DNA of 64,000 nt, from positions 29,383,618-29,447,617 of the forward strand of contig JAFMSR010000010.1 of NCBI GenBank assembly GCA_022818135.1, written 5' to 3'. The DNA is from Saxidomus purpurata (Eukaryota > Mollusca > Bivalvia > Venerida > Veneridae). The notes under the pieces are model-generated. The model was not told the origin of the DNA. It ran no database searches and saw only the letters and a program-made list of their open reading frames with translations. The position numbers and the translations under genes are program-made. Positions 13,407 to 25,800 of this stretch are shown one piece after another; positions within the stretch are counted from its first letter, which is position 1; every line of letters starts with the position of its first letter.

Positions 13407-13833
13407 ATTTTGTCAATATTTCACAAGTTAAATTACTAACACAGGTCAATGGCTAGACTTATAAAAGTCTGTTGAGATTGAGAAGTGTTTTTTCTCTTGT
13501 AGTCTTATATTTTCTTTTAAGAAAAATATCTCTATCAAAAATTTGTCTCAATCAAAGCTCATCTCAACGTTAGAGTCAAGGGAAGGAGAAATTGTGAAAA
13601 TGTTGTAAATGTCCAGAAAAGACATGGTAATGACTCTAATGAATGATGCCAGTCTAGTCAATGGCTCATGGGTCTTCGAGCTGCTCCTGAGAAAAACATT
13701 GGATCAATTTCACCGTCAATTTTAGATTTTTTTGGACTTGGTTGTTCTATAGTAGGACTTGGTTGTTCTATAGTACTGAAGTATCATGATCTAAGTCAAA
13801 ATCTACTTGGAGACATGCCACATTACAATAATA

Positions 13834-13975
13834 GTAAGGAACTTGACCAAACTTGGTTTATTTGGATAATAAAAAAAGTTAATGTAATTCAATTTTATTT
13901 GTTTCTTGATATATTTAATATTTAATAGAAAGGAACTTGACCAAACTTGGTTTATTTGGATAATAAGTATGTTAT
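13834..13975. repeat. Short tandem duplication
   Basis: AAGGAACTTGACCAAACTTG and the following TTTATTTGGATAATAA occur at about 13836 and again near 13930, with similar AATTTTATTTGTTTCTTGAT tails. Just upstream, GGACTTGGTTGTTCTATAGT is also doubled at 13733-13775. Confidence 0.8.
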
Positions 13976-15539
13976 TTAATTTTATTTGTTTCTTGATATA
14001 TTTATTTAAAGGAATTTTATCAAAATTTGAAAATATTGAGAAATTTAAAGAACCGTCATTACAGCTTGGACTTTAAAAGTAGGTTGAAATTAATTTGTTG
14101 GGCTCTGTCAGAACCGTACTGCATCTTCAATACACACAATGTATATATTTTATAGCTACAACAGTACAATCCTGTGGCCCTATCAAATAAACCAGTCTTT
14201 CTACATCAATGCTAAAATTTCACAGAACTCATTTCTGCATATTTGGCAGAAAATGGATTAAAACAGGGCAAAATCAACCGCTTCTCAATGTCACAGGCCT
14301 GCAATCATTACAGCCGATTCATCAATCATCATCCATCACTTTCACAGCTTCTGCAGCCACTTTATACAGCTCCTGTAGCTTTTCCCACAATGTTCCACCA
14401 GAAATATACACTCTATATCATTAAAGATCCAATAACAACTGTCCATAGGGATATTAAACAATTCTATATTAAAGTAATATCATATCTCTGATCTTCGACA
14501 TAATCTGTGAGTGTTCCCTTTTATGTAATAACCCCCCTCCTCTTCAGCTGTATCCAAATGCCATCTTTTTAAAAATGAAGAGGAAAGGTTCTTTTTCTCC
14601 TACCTTCTTTCATATAAATTTGGCTACAGTAATTTACTAGATTCAGAGGCGAAAATAATTATGGTTGTCTGACTTAAAATTAGATCTGCCACACCGACTT
14701 TCTCTTTGACCCAGACAAACACCATCCGACCTAGATTCCATGAAAATGGACTAAAATAGACTAAGCCTTGCTGGAACTAGTACAAAAACAGCTTCATTGC
14801 TTATTACAAAACAAAATGTTACAGCTCTGTTCAAATAAAAAGCAATAAAAAAAATCATTTCAGTTGGGGTACAAATATGTGTTAGGATAGTATTTGCTAA
14901 AACCTGGCAGAAATATTTTAACTTCTCACTGACTGTGTCCAAACATTTTTTATATCTTTTTATTTTTTATTGTTTATAGTCCCCGCCAACTGTGGGATTC
15001 CTCCCTTAGAGAACTTGCCAAGACCCCAGTGATGACTCTCATGCATACTGATAATACTAACAAAATTTGAAATGTTTCACCTGACAGCAATACCCAGTCA
15101 GTTATGTCCAAAGATTATGATTATTTAGCAAAATTGTGTGACAATTTCAGTAGCCAAAGGACAGGTGTGCGAGCTTGCAGACCAGACACGCATTGACAGC
15201 AGGGTACATTGGTGCTTGAATTACTTTGCCTCATGGTTCCCTTGTTTAGTGTTAAAATGCAGAAGAAAGTTTTTTTGGTAGAAGAATCGCGCAGTTGAAA
15301 AGAGTAAAAAAAAGTTATTTATAAAAAGATTTTAGGCCAAGTAATTAATTGATAGTTTAATATACCAGTTAACTAATTGAAAGGCTATTTTGATATTCAT
15401 TCAGGTTTCAAGCAACATACGTCCACTAAAATACTTAATACAACGTTTGCCTTTATATCTCAGTTATAAGAAGCGATAATGGACCTTCAGGTTCATATGG
15501 CATTATGTTCTGGCAAAGTATTTTATGGTCTCATGTCAA

Positions 15540-16560
15540 CACCTCATAAAACATAATAAATTCATGGTTTAATGACAATGTTTCAAAGGACTTCTTTAAT
15601 ATGTTTTCATGGGAATGTCTCAAGATGTCCTTATGGCCTTGTGACAATGTCTCAAACAGGTTGCAAGTTCTCCTGGCAATGTCTAACAATGTCCTTATGA
15701 TTGCCTTGTTGACCAATGTTTCTTTTTAGATACAATGTCTTTCAAAGCCAATGTCTCACAATGTCCTCCTGGCCTTGTACAATGTTTCACTAGGCTGGCA
15801 AGTTCTCATGGCAATGTCTCACAATGTCTTCTCATGGCAATGTTGACAAGGTTTTTTATTGAGGTGACAATGTCTCTCAATGATATTCTTCTCATAACCT
15901 GTTCTGAGGCCTTGTGACAATGTTTACTGTGGGTTACAAGTTCTCATGGCAATGACTTCACAATGGCAACCTGGCACTTGTGACAATGTTCCATACAGGT
16001 TACAAGTTTCTGCTTATAGCAATCGGATATCATGGTGTATTGACATAGCTCTTATAACAATGTTTAACAAGGCTAGCAATTCATGATAGTTGATGCATCA
16101 TTAAACCCCTAATGACACTTTTAATGGCAATTTGTCTACACTGGTGAATGTACCTCATGGCCATTTAACAATGGTTATTATCTGCATGCAATACAAATTA
16201 TCAATGAAATCAATCACAACATCCAAATAGCATGTGACAATGTTTCAATCTGGCAAATTTTCATTGGTAGTGTCTCACAATATCCTATTGCCTTGTCACA
16301 ATATTATCAATAAGTTATTAGTTCTCATGGAATTTTTCACTTGTCCGAACTGGGTCTCCTGGGTCCATCAATTACATGGGAAGTAAAGTTCGCATGGCAA
16401 TGTCTTCACAATTTTCTACATGGCCTTGTCAATTTTGTAATGTCAATGACTATATGATTTTCTCAATTAGATTTAGTCAGTTCTGTCACAATGTCTTAAT
16501 AGCCTTATAAGACAATGTGTAAACTTACACTGCTTCTCACTTGACAATGTTTACTGCAAG
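15540..16560. repeat. Degenerate tandem region rich in CAATGTCT/ACAATGT phrases
   Basis: Phrases such as GGCAATGTCTCACAATGTC, CATGGCCTTGTGACAATGTT and GGTTACAAGTTCTCATGG recur with many substitutions over about 1 kb. It resembles an old satellite that has lost its exact period. No gene signal was seen. Confidence 0.65.
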
Positions 16561-16779
16561 TTTTCAAGGGATAATTTCAGCCTCAGTATTTGGACAAATG
16601 TGCTTATTAATCAATGGGTCCTAATTTCAAAATAGGGTTAATTACTGGCAACTTTATAGTCTAACTTATTTAAAGGAAATTTTATAATTCTAATGGTAAT
16701 CTTCTTACTTTGGCTATGGTAATTTGACCCTTAACCAGGTTTTTATAGTATCGGAGTACTGTCTGTCAATGATTTCTCC

Positions 16780-16890
16780 TGCTCATAACCCGATATCTGG
16801 GGTTCGAGCCCCCATGGTCACGACTGTACGTCTAATATTTGCAAGTACTGTCTTCAAGGCAAACTGGACCAATTTCCGGGACAGGGTTTT
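16780..16890 (+). mobile_element. tRNA-like SINE fragment
   Basis: The stretch includes GGGGTTCGAGCCCCCATGG, which resembles a pol III B box (GGTTCRANYCC). It is preceded by a region that could be a decayed A box. It does not fold as an intact tRNA gene by inspection. Confidence 0.35.
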
Positions 16891-17924
16891 CTTGAAATAA
16901 TTGGTTTCTTGCTTAAACATCGGATATCATCGTGTATAGACATAACTCTTATAATAGACAGAAACAATTTTTTGTTATTATATATTTTTCATCCATCATT
17001 AAATCCCTTCTTGTACATCATCTTGAAACTAAAAGCAATTTATTACCTCCTGTTGAAGTTCCAAAATGTAACACAATTAACAAATGGTTTATCTTTCTCA
17101 TGCATTAGAAATTATCAAGTAAATAAATCAAATGCCCATCAAATGAGAACGTGCCATTTTACTAAGGTGATAATATTCATTATTTAAATGTGGCAACAGG
17201 CTAATTATTGCTAAGTTAAGAAAATTATCGAACAATTTATTATAATCAGGGATATTTTAATTTCTTCAGAACTGGGTCTCCTTGGTCCATTCAATTTGGG
17301 AAGAACTGGTGCACAGAATGTGGACCCCACAAATTTTGTAATAATCCTTTATTTTGTAATGTCAAAGCTTATGATTTTATCAAATTATTTTTATTCAGTT
17401 CTGTCACACACTTGTGAGCTTATATAGGCACTTCCGATGCATGGATTGAAAATTACAGCTGCAGTGCAGTTATTTGTAATTTTCTGCTGTATTTTTGGGA
17501 ACATTTGAGCCTCCATTTGGTATTTGGATTTTTTAAACACCAAATATGCTGATTTTTGCATTTCCTAATTTCAAAGGATTCCAATTAATTCAGGGCCTAA
17601 AGAAATGGTCCGGATAAATTATGATCTAACACATTAGGAAGATTCTTTAATCTTTCGTATATCTTCTTCCATTTGGGTATTGTACAACCTTAACTTACTT
17701 AATTTGAAAAGGGCAGCAGTGGTGTATAGGTTAACATGTCTGCCGTTATTCCGGAGGTTTTAGATAGGTGCCCAACCAGTGATACTGTGTTACACATTCA
17801 ATTCTTTGCGAGAGCCGATTTTAGGGTTTTTCAATAAAATTCTGACCGATTTTTCAGCAACTTTCGGCTTAAATGAATTGGTAGTAAGCTATCGTCGACC
17901 GGCAAATTTTGGTTTCCTGAACAG

Positions 17925-18630
17925 GGACCTGTCCATTAAGCTTCAATCTGCACTCTATTATCCAATTTGGGCGATACACTAGGGGGGTTCAGTGAAAATA
18001 TATTGACTGAACAGCAAACAGTGGAGATCATGATCTGACACCACAGACAGAATCAGTTGTCAACTATAGGGTAGCGTTAATTATCTTATTAAACAAGCAA
18101 TTCAGCCACAAAACCAATTTAAGGTTTTGTTTATTTCCTTCATTCTTTAGTATAAACCGATTTATATTGCCAACTTTATTCTGTAAATTAAGACATGACA
18201 GAATGAGTCTGTTGGCTTATATTTTTCAAGGAATGTTTTCTAATTGACTTCCTTCATGTTGTTTTATATTTATTTCAAATTTTCGCTGAACTTAGCAAAG
18301 ACTTGAATGATGTCTGAAAGTTCCAGCACTATGATATATTATAGCTTATGTAAAATCGTTAACTTGCTGATGCTAACATTCCCTGAAAAACACATTTCTG
18401 CAAAATAAGCACAAATTATAGTTTAACATCATGTACATGAACTTTCAGTGTACTTATGATGAACTTATCCTGCTAACGGAAACTGATTCTGTCTTTGAGA
18501 CGAGTGTAGATCATGATCAGCGTACATATCTGCGCAGTCTGATCATGATCTGCTTTGTTTGATTAGTGAACACCCCTTTGAACAATTAATGGTACTGCCC
18601 AAATTGATAAATGGACTGGTCCACGTTAGA
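17925..18630. mobile_element. Second copy of the GATCATGATC long-TIR element
   Basis: The left arm (CTGTCCATTAAGCTTCAATC, then GGGGGTTCAGTG and GGAGATCATGATCTGACA) is mirrored at the right end, whose reverse complement has CAGTCCATTTATCAATTTGG, CAGTACCATT, GGGGTGTTCAC and GCAGATCATGATCAGAC. The arms match those at 3985-4860; the interior has no frame. Confidence 0.6.
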
Positions 18631-19536
18631 AATTCAGGGGTAACGCTTCCGGCAAAACTGATACGGACAGATTGTATATGATACCAGATTGTATATGATA
18701 CCGGAAAGTCTGCAACATGCAGCATTTTTTGAATACTAAGAATTCGAGGCATTTCTAAATTAAGATAAAAGCTGGCATAGATTCAGATCAAAAATAACAT
18801 TATGTTAACATCTGCCTTATCTGAACAACTGACAACATGGGAAAGTTCCACTGGCATTTGGAATTACACTAGACCATAGGCAATGAAACAACAAATGTAC
18901 ATTTACATTAGACAATAGGCAAATTGTATGTCCCTTATCAACAGGCAATAAGGGAAACACAAACTTCTGTTTCTGTATACAAGAAACAGGTGAACCTGTG
19001 CAGGTGGTCACCTCGATAAAGCAAGTATTTGCCACAGGAAGTTAATGTTATCATAATCTGAACATTTACACACAGCATGTATCAAACACTCATTTTTGGC
19101 CTGGGGACTGAAAGTCCCCAAGGCCTAAGTTAGTATACCACATTTCAAACCCTGCAAGAATTTTAGCCGTGCTATGTGCGAATAACAACTGTAAACATGC
19201 GCTATGAAAGTAGTGCAAGACAGACCAGATCAGTTTTCTGTTTGAATGCCGCATATGATAAGAACATGTTACAAATAAAAATAGTACATAAATCTTCAAA
19301 CGACTGCGGAAGGTATATAGCTTACGGGCTGCTTACACTTTTTTCTGTTTTAGAAATTAATGCGCTGTTAGCTGATTACGGAAGCTAATCATAGCATATC
19401 ACGGAAAAGTACGGATATTTACGTGACAAAACGCCGGCTCGATATAAGAGTTTGTAGTTTGATTTTCAAATTTCCATGTTTTTCATTGACAACTTTGTTA
19501 TTTATTACGATTACATATATATTTACCTAAAAATAA

Positions 19537-19665
19537 ATGTCTCTAAAAAAGATTAATTTACGTCATTCCAGAGAAGGAACTAACGTGATCAAATTCACCC
19601 GCCATTTATCGAGGCGCTGCATGTCGAGGCCCCGACCCAGCGGTTTCACCGATCACGACTACAAG
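19537..19665 (+). CDS. Possible orphan coding exon in a CpG-richer patch (43 codons)
   Basis: An ATG frame runs MSLKKINLRHSREGTNVIKF onward to HDYK, then AAG followed by GTAACC, a fair donor. The segment has more CpG and GC than its surroundings (CGAGGCGCTGCATGTCGAGG). The peptide is basic and matches nothing I recognise, and no partner exon was found. It could be a small unknown gene, a non-coding RNA exon or chance. Confidence 0.2.
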
Positions 19666-20334
19666 GTAACCCAGAATCTTTTTGGTTTTCTCTGTTATAC
19701 ACATTGTACAGTACTGTATTTATTTCATTGCTGGTATTGCTTTGTTTATTTCTGTTTCAAGGTCTTGTCATTGGTACACATATTTTTGATCCACATCATC
19801 AGATCATATCGCTTGAAGTTGTACAAAGCGCAGATCGATTTTTGTACTGGCTTAAACAATTTATAATGTTGACTATGTGATTATTTTTCATTTAACGTAC
19901 ATTTTATAATAAAACAAACTTCCCTGCCATCCATATATTTGTGAATCATTCATTCTGTCATATATTGAATTTCGCCTCTGCATATTTCGACCCGCGCTTT
20001 AGGTAAGGTTCGCGCAAAACACGTATGTCAAAAGTTGTTTTTCGGGAGTTAACCTATAGCCCCCAGGCCTTCAGCGGTCCCTTTGATTTTAACTGGTGAC
20101 ATTTTCATTTCTTCAATCCATGCTAAACACATGCTCAATTTATATTATACAGAATTTGCCTTATAAAACACAAAAGTGAATGAAATTTGATGTTTAATTA
20201 TTTCACCATAGATCAATATTATGATATCTGTCATATTATATGTTAGTGCTGGATAATCCATATCAACAACACATAACCCATATCTGATCAACAAGGTTAC
20301 TTATTTTCGGCTCTGTATAGCACAGATACAGGGG

Positions 20335-20425
20335 ATTTCAGTTATGTCAGAGCTGGTGATCTAACCTGCAATGCCTGGATTATGAGACCAGTGCATTACC
20401 ACTTAGGCTCTGGATGTGCTGCCAA
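20335..20425 (-). mobile_element. tRNA-like SINE fragment, minus strand
   Basis: The reverse complement contains GAGCCTAAGTGGTAATGCAC, an A-box-like element, and AGGTTAGATCACC, a weak B box about 50 bases on. It lies just downstream of the donor of the first coding exon, inside the intron. Confidence 0.4.
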
Positions 20426-20462
20426 CCTGTAATGAATATATTATATCTGTATAAATACAAAC

Positions 20463-20615
20463 CTGTGTATCAAACCCAAGGTCAAGTAGATCACCTCCAG
20501 CACTCCCTGCATTCTGATTAGTTGTTTGTCCAGATGAGAAGGGGTCAAAAGGGTCTGCTCCTTGTTGGGTTTCTGAAGGGTCATCTAGGTTCAGGAGGTC
20601 ATCAAAGTTAGACAT
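20463..20615 (-). CDS. First coding exon of the same unidentified acidic protein
   Basis: The ATG at 20613-20615 (minus) opens MSNFDDLLNLDDPSE and runs 51 codons to DLLDLGFDTQ, then CAG followed by GTTTGT, a good donor in phase 0. This matches the phase of the acceptor at 698. The peptide is strongly acidic and contains DPFDPF, two overlapping DPF motifs of the kind that bind the AP-2 alpha ear, plus three DLL motifs. The reading frame extends a few codons upstream of this ATG, but only through a TTG, so the ATG is the natural start. It has no signal peptide. The partner exon lies about 19.8 kb away at 198-698. That both exons belong to one gene is inferred from matching phase, composition and motif style. 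Confidence 0.72.
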
Positions 20616-20650
20616 TTTATCCAAATATGCTGTTTATTCCCTTAAATATC
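20616..20650 (-). other. 5'UTR piece of the acidic-protein gene, after a splice acceptor
   Basis: On the minus strand a tract ttgttttcattttgcag ends at 20651, followed by 35 nt before the ATG. This reads as a 3' splice site, so a separate non-coding first exon probably lies further right, perhaps near the CpG-richer stretch at 22.3-22.7 kb. Confidence 0.45.
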
Positions 20651-21244
20651 CTGCAAAATGAAAACAAAAATAAACAATCTGTTTTAAAAAATAACTTCCT
20701 CTTTCGCTTAGGGAAAATGATAAACTGTAAAAACTTGTCCTTTACAATCTATTTAAAATCCAAAATGAAACACACCTTGGAGAACGCTTTGAATGTTTAA
20801 TTTTATATCCGATTTCATAAAACAGTCCCTTGTATAGCTGCACCTGATATGACTAATTCTGGTTATTTAACATGCGATGCACGTATGATACCACAAAATA
20901 CTACAAAAAGAAAAAAAACAATGTGAAATACTTTATTTGAGACTAACCAGACATAAGATTTAGACACTACAAAACTAGAATGTGCCCAAAAGGAAGAATA
21001 TTGATCTTAAATGATGACACTATACTGCACCACTGCAATATCAAGTAATTCAATAAACCTATGACATAAATAACAAATTTGACATTATAGATCTGTATAC
21101 CATAGCCAAAATAATCCCCATAGCAAACAGTTAAATTTACATATCAATACATAAACAAAAAAATCAGCAAATATACTTTCAAAATATTTTTATATTAAAT
21201 ATGTAAGAAATTTCCGTAACAAAGCATGCTTTCTGGTGTAAGAA

Positions 21245-21640
21245 ATAGAGGATAATTGTTGCTTTTGGCATAGCCACAAGTGAAAATAACTACTTTTGGT
21301 GTTCATGAAAGAAATTATTGTGATATGACATTGAAAACAACAATTTTTCTGTTTATTTTATGTCTCAAACTCTAATTTTGTTGAGTTTATTTCAATAAAA
21401 TGTAAAAAATCGCGGCATTCATTGCGATCTGTATACTTTTTGATGTTAATCCAGGTAACAGATTTTGATAATTTTCACTGTGTGGACAGTGAGTTTATTG
21501 GAATATAATTCACCATTGTGTTTCGATAAACCACCGAAAAACATAAAATAAGGCAGAATAATATCTGGGTTTTCAGTGCTGTGGTTGCAACCCTCAAAAC
21601 CAAGTTGATCAAGGAAATTGGTCTTCATCCTTGCATTGTT
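21245..21640 (+). mobile_element. Diverged copy of the TAGAGGATAATTGTT element
   Basis: It begins AATAGAGGATAATTGTTGC, then has AAAATAACTACTTTTGGTGTTCA and CAACAATTTTTCTGTTTATTTTATG, matching the better-preserved copies at about 46410 and 53210 in the same order and orientation. Confidence 0.6.
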
Positions 21641-22299
21641 GTTTAGAGTAGGAAACTTTAGGTTTACTACCTGCTATTAAAGATGTACAAGCCCAGGAAA
21701 TTTTTAGGCAACCCAGTAATAATGACAAAAATACAGCTGAACCTTTTTTTCATCTGTCACCTGGCTTAAACAGCATCCTGCCTCTAGCAGGCAATGTGTT
21801 AAATCTCAAACAGACAGTTTTATCATAAATATGCATGTACAGGCCAACCTTCACTAAAGACACCTCCCTAGAGCAACAACCTTCTTAAAAAGACACATAT
21901 TTTCTTTCCTGTAGCATCATTTATGTAAGGAATCAATCATTCCAAAACAACACCTCGCTACCACAAACACATTTCTGTGTTCCCAAGGGTGCTTGCTCCT
22001 AAGAGCAGTGAATAATCTAGGTTTTGATTTATATGAGTCCCTGGGACGCACGTTTTTCAAAACAATGAGTCCCAGCTGTGAAACAATGAGTCCCTTTCCG
22101 AAAAGGTCAGAAAATAGAATCGGACATCCCCGCCGAATTATTTTCGTTGCGAATCGCCGCTGTAATGTTTTGTTTTTTTTCAAATAAAATTGTTTCTAAA
22201 AGTATTGAGTTACTGAAAATATTAATTACCTTTTACGTAGATTTAAAATATTTATTTCCGTTAAAAATCTGCTGTAATTAGTCGAGGTTTATTCTCCAA

Positions 22300-22700
22300 T
22301 TAGCATTTGTCGCTCGCGAATGTTGCGGTAGGTGTGAAAAATACGAGCAATCATAAAGGATGACAACTTTGAAATTTCGTGCTATGTGACACGTTTGATA
22401 ATTGTGAATGCGAAAAGTATTTTCAATTAACTTAATTAACATTTATAAGTTCCAACTATTCTTTATTTAAAATAAACGTTATGTTTATAACAAAATGGCG
22501 GCGCTTCAAGCCGATTTTTTCTAAGTAACAATTTTCTTTCGTCGAATAAAACAATTTCTACAGCGACTTCTTTTACTCATAAAGCCGCAGGTGTTACGAG
22601 ATCAAAGCACGTATGCCGACTGTGAGTGAATTTCGTTTGATCCAAGCGAAGCACGTGGCATTAAAAAAGACCGAATATTTTGACAGGTAGTGACAAGTCA
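22300..22700. promoter_or_regulatory. Candidate promoter region with a YY1-like AAAATGGCGGC motif
   Basis: This stretch has more CpG than its surroundings (GTCGCTCGCGAATGTTGCGG near 22308; GCACGTATGCCGACTG near 22608). AAAATGGCGGC at 22492-22502 matches the YY1 consensus often found close to transcription starts. It lies upstream of the minus-strand gene's 5'UTR acceptor at 20651, so it could hold that gene's non-coding first exon. No TATA box or donor was pinned down. Confidence 0.25.
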
Positions 22701-22794
22701 GATTATTTTGGATTATAAAAATTAGTTTGGAATAGACAATGTATAATATGAGTAAGTTTATTTTGGTTATGCACTATATCAAGCTAATCAAATG

Positions 22795-23250
22795 TACGTC
22801 GGTCGGCAAATATTTTCGAATTTAATAAATGTACAAAAGTAAAAAAATACGTGTATACAAATTTTCACGGAAAATAATTCTAATTTAATGTCCTGTTAGC
22901 TGTACAGCTAAAACACCACTTTAAGTACCGCGATTTTACACCCGTGAAGTGCCGCGATTTTTTCATGTGAAAATTCTTCTAAATACTCGCAGGAAACGCA
23001 AGTTCGTGGACGATATTCTCTTATACAAACTGCCGCGAACATATACCCAAGTCTCGCTTTTCACGTGCTTGCGTCCTAAAGGACGCACATATTTCAAATC
23101 TTTGCGTCCTTTGAATTTTTTGTGCGTCTATGACGCAGGACGCACGGCTAGATTATTCACTGTAAGAGGTTACACTGTATTCAGTAACCCCATGCTTTTA
23201 CAGGCCATATTTGTAATTATCTCTGCTGCCTTGCTGTCTAACACAGGTTT
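22795..23250. repeat. Element rich in TGCGTCC/GGACGCA inverted motifs
   Basis: Between about 23070 and 23145 the motif TGCGTCC and its inverse GGACGCA alternate (TTGCGTCCTAAAGGACGCAC, GCAGGACGCACGG), giving nested hairpins. It ends near CACAGGTTTGACTGTA, an element-end motif seen elsewhere. It looks like part of a palindromic DNA element; no protein was recognised. Confidence 0.4.
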
Positions 23251-23581
23251 GACTGTACTCCTAAAAACAGGCATTTAAACACAGGGAAAAGAAGTTTTAA
23301 AGAACTGTTAATTACTTCAAGTATGTTTAAATGCCATTACAATATGAACCTAAAAAGATAGACCCATCATAAAATTTGCAAATAGTTTCCTTCAAATGGA
23401 ATAAGTTCCTTGCAATGTAAGTAGCACAGTAAAGATTAATTACTAGTATAAAATATGTAATGTGTGTGAAGCTTGGTATGCCTTCAATATCAAATAACAC
23501 ATAGAATCTATCCAAATGCTTGCAGATTATGATACACATAAAAATGACAGCTGAGAAGCCCATAAACTTATAGCTTTGAAA

Positions 23582-24250
23582 AACAAGAGGGCCAAGATGG
23601 GTCTATATCGCTCACCTTAATTACCAATAACATCTACTACAGATCGAGCACATGATATCATATTGGTATAGAGATCTGAATGTTGTTGTTGTACAAGTTT
23701 TACACCTGTTTCAACGGAATTTCAGCAATTTTTACGGGTGGGCAGTGTACCCAATCACCCCAGTACTAGAACCCTATCCTCTTTAAGAAACTTTTATTAC
23801 ATTTTCTTTATATGAAATGGCTTTGGGTTTTTCTTTGATTACATGTTGACCTAGTTTCTGGCTCAGAGTTTTAACTTTGACCAAAGATATCATTAGCAGT
23901 AACATTTTGGCCAAATTTCACAATAAATATAACATAATTACTCATAAGAGTTTCCTTTGTTTTGACCTGGTGACCCAGATTTTAACTTGTGCAACCAAAT
24001 TTTGAAGCTGGCCTATTCTTTATCAAGATACTTATTCTGATCAATTTTCATATAAATAACTAGATATAAAATGTGCCTTCTGCAGTATTAACAAGGTTTT
24101 TCTCCATTTTGACCCAAAATCCCAAATTTTCATCCATTTGAAACCTGACTAACTTTCCGAAGATCAGTGGAATCCATCCTATTTACACAGTTAATCTTGG
24201 ACAGATCTACCCCTACCTTTCTGCTGTACACTTGTGAGTAAAACATAAGT
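23582..24250 (-). repeat. Intronic-type bivalve repeat, inverted copy
   Basis: It starts AACAAGAGGGCCAAGATGGG and TCTATATCGCTCACCTTAAT, the reverse complement of the end of the array at 58448-59938. The rest consists of diverged text such as TGACCTAGTTTCTGGCTCAG typical of this repeat class. Confidence 0.7.
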
Positions 24251-25159
24251 GGTCAGGTCAGTTTGTCTTGTAACTACATTATTTTTCCGTCTGTCAAAAT
24301 TCCATGTAAGCCCTACAGTAGTGAGATTAAATGCTACACTAAGTATTTTTCCTGGTACAGAGATCAATTAAGCTTTAAAGGGAAGCAATAATAAACAGGA
24401 ATTGTTTTTTAAAAAGCACACCTGGAATACATCATTACAGAAACAGCTTTTCCCCAGCTTTTCCCTGCAGTGTCTGTCTTGTCTATATAACATACCTATC
24501 CATCACCAGATAAGTTCCTGTACATCAACTTACTGTAGAAAGGGAAAGTTTTCATTTCTAATTCAGTTTCTTGATATATCAATTATCAAAACTCTTCAAC
24601 AGACTCAGTAAGAACATACAATATCATCATGTGAAAATCTGTACATTAGGGCACCTGGTTTTTTAAAAGAGACTGTACATGTAATCAAAATACAATGGCT
24701 GCTTAGTACATAGAAACTTTTTCTCCTATATTGTCCTATGGCTGGTAACTTCAAAATAAATCAAGAGCTTGTTTAATAAAAACATGTTTTCATTAAAATA
24801 GATCTGTAGCTCTGCAAATTCAGCAGAGTTGATAAGAATTATAGAAAATTGTATTTGTTCATGCCAGTGTTACAAAAAAAAATGGGATTGGAGTTTTGTA
24901 GATTGCAGCATCCATCACATTGTCAGACAGTGAAACAGATCAGACAGAATAAGAGGCATGAAGAAATCAATCCACAAAACTCACACACACACAAGTCAAT
25001 ACATTAAAGCTGCCATGCTAACAAAGTCTTTACAAGCAAACAGATTATTTCACCCAATGTCTACTTCAGCCGCAGACCAAATGATTCTATAATTCTATAG
25101 AATTCTTCCTTTGCTCAAATTATCTGTTATCTTAAACGTTTTAAGCTACTAAGGGAAGC

Positions 25160-25800
25160 AATATTACAGAATCTGGACTGGTTTATTCCGCTGGCAATAT
25201 TACAGAATCTGGACTGGTTTATCCTGCAAGCAATATTACAGAATCTGGACTGGTTTATCCTGCAAGCAATATTACAGAATCTGGACTGGTTAATTCTGCA
25301 GGCAATATTACAGAATCTGCACTGGTTTATCCTGCAAGCAATATTACAGAATCTGGACTGGTTTATTCTGCAATCAATAGTACAGAATCTGGACTGGTTT
25401 ATCCTGCAAGCAATATTACAGAATCTGGACTGGTTAATTCTGCAGGCAATATTACAGAATCTGGACTGGTTTATCCTGCAAGCAATATTACAGAATCTGG
25501 TATAGTTTATTTTGCTGGCAATATTAGAACTAGACTGGTTTATCCTGCAAGCAATAGTACAGAATCTGCACTGGTTTATCCTGCAAGCAATAGAACAGAA
25601 TCTGCACTGGTTTATCCTGCAAGCAATAGTACAGAACCTGGACTGGTTTATCCTGCAAGCAATAGTACAGAATCTGGACTGGTTTATCCTGCAAGCAATA
25701 GTACAGAACCTGGACTGGTTTATTCTTCAAGCCATATTACAGAATCTGGACTGGTTTATCCTGCAATCAATATTACAGAATCTGGTATAGTTTATTTTGC
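25160..25800. repeat. 36-bp minisatellite, about 18 units
   Basis: CAATATTACAGAATCTGGAC followed by TGGTTTATCCTGCAAG repeats every 36 bp with variants (TTAATTCTGCAGG, TGCACTGG, GAACCTGG). The period is a multiple of three, so frames stay open on both strands (12-residue units such as QAIVQNLDWFIL). I see no start context or splice sites, so I treat it as non-coding. Confidence 0.95.

Larger units (their letters stand above)
699..20462 (-). other. Long intron of the acidic-protein gene (about 19.8 kb)
   Basis: No further exon with convincing splice sites and coding character was found between the two minus-strand coding exons. The stretch holds tandem arrays, a duplicated 1.2-kb block, palindromic elements and simple AT-rich DNA; the main ones are listed separately. 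The open frames in it sit in repeats or in AT-rich sequence without codon bias. Small extra exons of an alternative isoform could be missed by eye. Confidence 0.5.

Noticed and set aside
16780..16890. Intact tRNA gene
   Set aside because: A B-box-like motif is present, but no full cloverleaf with acceptor pairing could be drawn. The same holds for the other tRNA-like heads, which carry SINE bodies.
19098..19125. GGCCTGGGGACT/GTCCCCAAGGCC hairpin as a terminator or regulatory RNA
   Set aside because: It is a short imperfect stem with no neighbouring gene end and no U tract. An isolated palindrome of this size is expected by chance among so many repeats.
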